From Candidatus Microgenomates bacterium (GTDB taxonomy: Bacteria > Patescibacteriota > Microgenomatia > UBA1406 > GWC2-37-13), in NCBI GenBank assembly GCA_016178125.1, contig JACOTV010000047.1, positions 1 through 7,260 of the forward strand: 7,260 bases of DNA, given 5' to 3'. How positions within the stretch are numbered: position 1 is the stretch's first letter; each line of letters begins with the position of its first letter. Shown here one piece after another: positions 6,091-7,260 of the stretch. Both the position numbers and the translations under genes were made by a program. Under the pieces are notes generated by a model. The model did no database searches. It saw only the letters and a program-made list of their open reading frames with translations, and was not told the origin of the DNA.

Positions 6091-7260
6091 ATGCTCACCA
6101 CTCCTATTGAACAGCTTCCCGGAACGAGTGTTTTAACCGTTAAACGGCTGAAAGCCGCAGGCATTAATACCTATTGGGACCTTCTGAATTACTTCCCGTT
6201 TCGTCACGAAGACCGTACCGCAACGACTCCTATATTTTCGCTACAGCCCGGCGACCATGTGACCGTATCGGGGACTGTGACCGATGTAAAAAATGAGTTT
6301 ACGAGGCGAGGAATGAAGATACAGAAGGTGAAGCTCGTTGACGATACAGGTGCAGTTACCTTAACCTGGTTTAATCAGTACTACATTGTAACGACTATCA
6401 AACCCGGCATGAAGATTGCTGCATGGGGAGCAGTAAAAACCAGTGGCAATGCAAAAACGCTCATTCCCCAAGAATATGAAATTCTTGAGGAAAACGGTCG
6501 GAAACCCCTACACATGTTTCGGCTGGTTCCTATTTATTCGGCGAAGCGCGGACTATCGAGTAAAACGATTCGGGAAAAAATCTGGTACGCAGTTACTCAA
6601 CTACAAGGCACTGAAAACAAGAGCGTTGAGTTTCTCCCGAACGAGATTCTCGCAAAGTATGATCTTATTCCCGAAATCGATGCGTACCTCACGATCCACT
6701 TCCCATCAAACGCCGAATTATTGCGACATGCAAAAACACGCCTTTCGTTTGACGAGCTTTTCATAATTCATTTGGCAACGCGCTTGGTCAAGGAAGAATG
6801 GAAAAAAGAAAAAGTAGGTCACCAGTTCGAATACAAAACTCACAAAACCAAGATAGACAAATTTATACAATCACTGCCGTTTGAACTAACGAATTCTCAA
6901 AAAAAAGTAGTCGATGACATCTTGACTGACGTACAGAAACCAAACCCGATGAACCGTTTCTTGCAAGGCGACGTCGGCAGTGGTAAAACCGTTGTTGCGG
7001 CAGTCGCCGCATACCTTTCTCACCTAAACGGATTCCAAACACTCGTTATGGCACCGACCGAGATATTAGCTCAACAGCATTACATTACGCTCCAGAAGAT
7101 GTTGAGTAAGACAGCTATGAAAGTCGCGCTCCAAACGAGTTCACACAAGACGATTAAGAGTCCGTCATTGCGAGCGAACGTGACGCAATCTCCTATGGAA
7201 CCTCACTACGACATTATCGTCGGCACTCATGCGCTCCTTAATCAGAAACTCAATTTTAAA
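6091..7260 (+). CDS. recG: ATP-dependent DNA helicase RecG, N-terminal 390 residues (cut by window edge)
   Basis: RecG is a superfamily 2 helicase that reverses stalled replication forks and migrates branched DNA. The frame is open to the last base. It begins with the typical LPGTSVLTVKRLKAAGI (9-25) and YFPFRHEDR (34-42). The wedge/OB domain (about 50-150) includes GDHVTVSGTVTDV and LVPIYSAKRGLS. A helical linker follows (about 160-260) with TRLSFDELFIIHLATRL from 216. The helicase domain opens with LPFELTNSQKKVVDDI (262-277), then Walker A GDVGSGKT at 293-300, motif Ia APTEILAQQH at 321-330 and GTHALL at 378-383. The DEQH box and second helicase lobe lie beyond the window. The ATG at 6091 matches the family N-terminus and has no Shine-Dalgarno, but a TATAAT sits 6 nt upstream. 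Residues 358-368, in a variable loop between Ia and GTHALL, are encoded by a palindromic repeat-like sequence. Identity is very secure. Confidence 0.96.
   Translation, partial: MLTTPIEQLPGTSVLTVKRLKAAGINTYWDLLNYFPFRHEDRTATTPIFSLQPGDHVTVSGTVTDVKNEFTRRGMKIQKVKLVDDTGAVTLTWFNQYYIVTTIKPGMKIAAWGAVKTSGNAKTLIPQEYEILEENGRKPLHMFRLVPIYSAKRGLSSKTIREKIWYAVTQLQGTENKSVEFLPNEILAKYDLIPEIDAYLTIHFPSNAELLRHAKTRLSFDELFIIHLATRLVKEEWKKEKVGHQFEYKTHKTKIDKFIQSLPFELTNSQKKVVDDILTDVQKPNPMNRFLQGDVGSGKTVVAAVAAYLSHLNGFQTLVMAPTEILAQQHYITLQKMLSKTAMKVALQTSSHKTIKSPSLRANVTQSPMEPHYDIIVGTHALLNQKLNFK
7164..7192 (+). repeat. CATTGCGAG-type palindromic repeat inside recG
   Basis: The sequence starts GTCATTGCGAGCGAACGTGA and ends CGCAATCTC. 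The arms ATTGCG (7167-7172) and CGCAAT (7184-7189) are perfect inverted repeats around an 11-base loop. It resembles, from memory, the dispersed GTCATTGCGAG...GCAATCTC palindromic elements of many bacterial genomes. It is read in frame and encodes Pro-Ser-Leu-Arg-Ala-Asn-Val-Thr-Gln-Ser-Pro (358-368), close to the Ser-Leu-Arg-Ala strings such elements give in this frame. Only one copy is in the window, so repetition cannot be shown here. Confidence 0.55.

Noticed and set aside
6443..6766. 107-codon plus-strand frame inside recG
   Set aside because: It is a second frame of clear recG coding sequence with no initiation signals.
1..7260. CRISPR array, tRNA or rRNA gene, insertion sequence, or defence cassette
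   Set aside because: No regularly spaced direct repeats, no cloverleaf-like or rRNA-like sequence, and no transposase, nuclease or toxin-antitoxin reading frame. The window is almost filled by housekeeping genes.

Overview
The window looks like chromosomal DNA from a bacterium with a reduced genome, most likely a member of the Candidate Phyla Radiation (Patescibacteria, Parcubacteria-like). This is an inference. It rests on a short PheT without the EMAP/OB tRNA-binding insertion, a family 4 uracil-DNA glycosylase with only two of the four usual cluster cysteines, a class A penicillin-binding protein with an Ig-like tail, almost no Shine-Dalgarno sequences, and moderately AT-rich DNA that still uses UGA as a stop. 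No 16S rRNA gene or marker set is present to settle the lineage.

Layout. Positions 10-1942 (+) hold pheT, the phenylalanyl-tRNA synthetase beta chain. One frameshift near 1483-1490 splits it into two overlapping reading frames. A 60-bp gap leads to a family 4 uracil-DNA glycosylase at 2003-2560 (+). Its last 20 bp overlap the 3' end of a convergent gene for a bifunctional class A penicillin-binding protein at 2541-5096 (-). Upstream of that gene on the same strand, and overlapping its start by 73 bp, is an unrecognised 291-codon gene at 5024-5899 (-). A compact divergent promoter region at 5900-5969 separates it from a 34-codon single-membrane-segment small ORF at 5970-6074 (+). That is followed at once by recG from 6091 (+), which runs off the right edge after 390 codons.

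The genes are housekeeping: tRNA charging (PheT), uracil removal from DNA, peptidoglycan synthesis (PBP1A) and replication-fork or recombination rescue (RecG). I see no mobile element, CRISPR array, toxin-antitoxin pair or defence system, and no convincing new multi-gene system. The points most worth a second look are the pheT frameshift, the half-lost Fe-S cluster ligands in the glycosylase, the unknown gene overlapping the PBP gene, the small membrane ORF with two possible starts, a CATTGCGAG-type palindromic repeat embedded in frame in recG, and -10-like hexamers placed 6-9 nt before several starts, which suggests leaderless transcripts.
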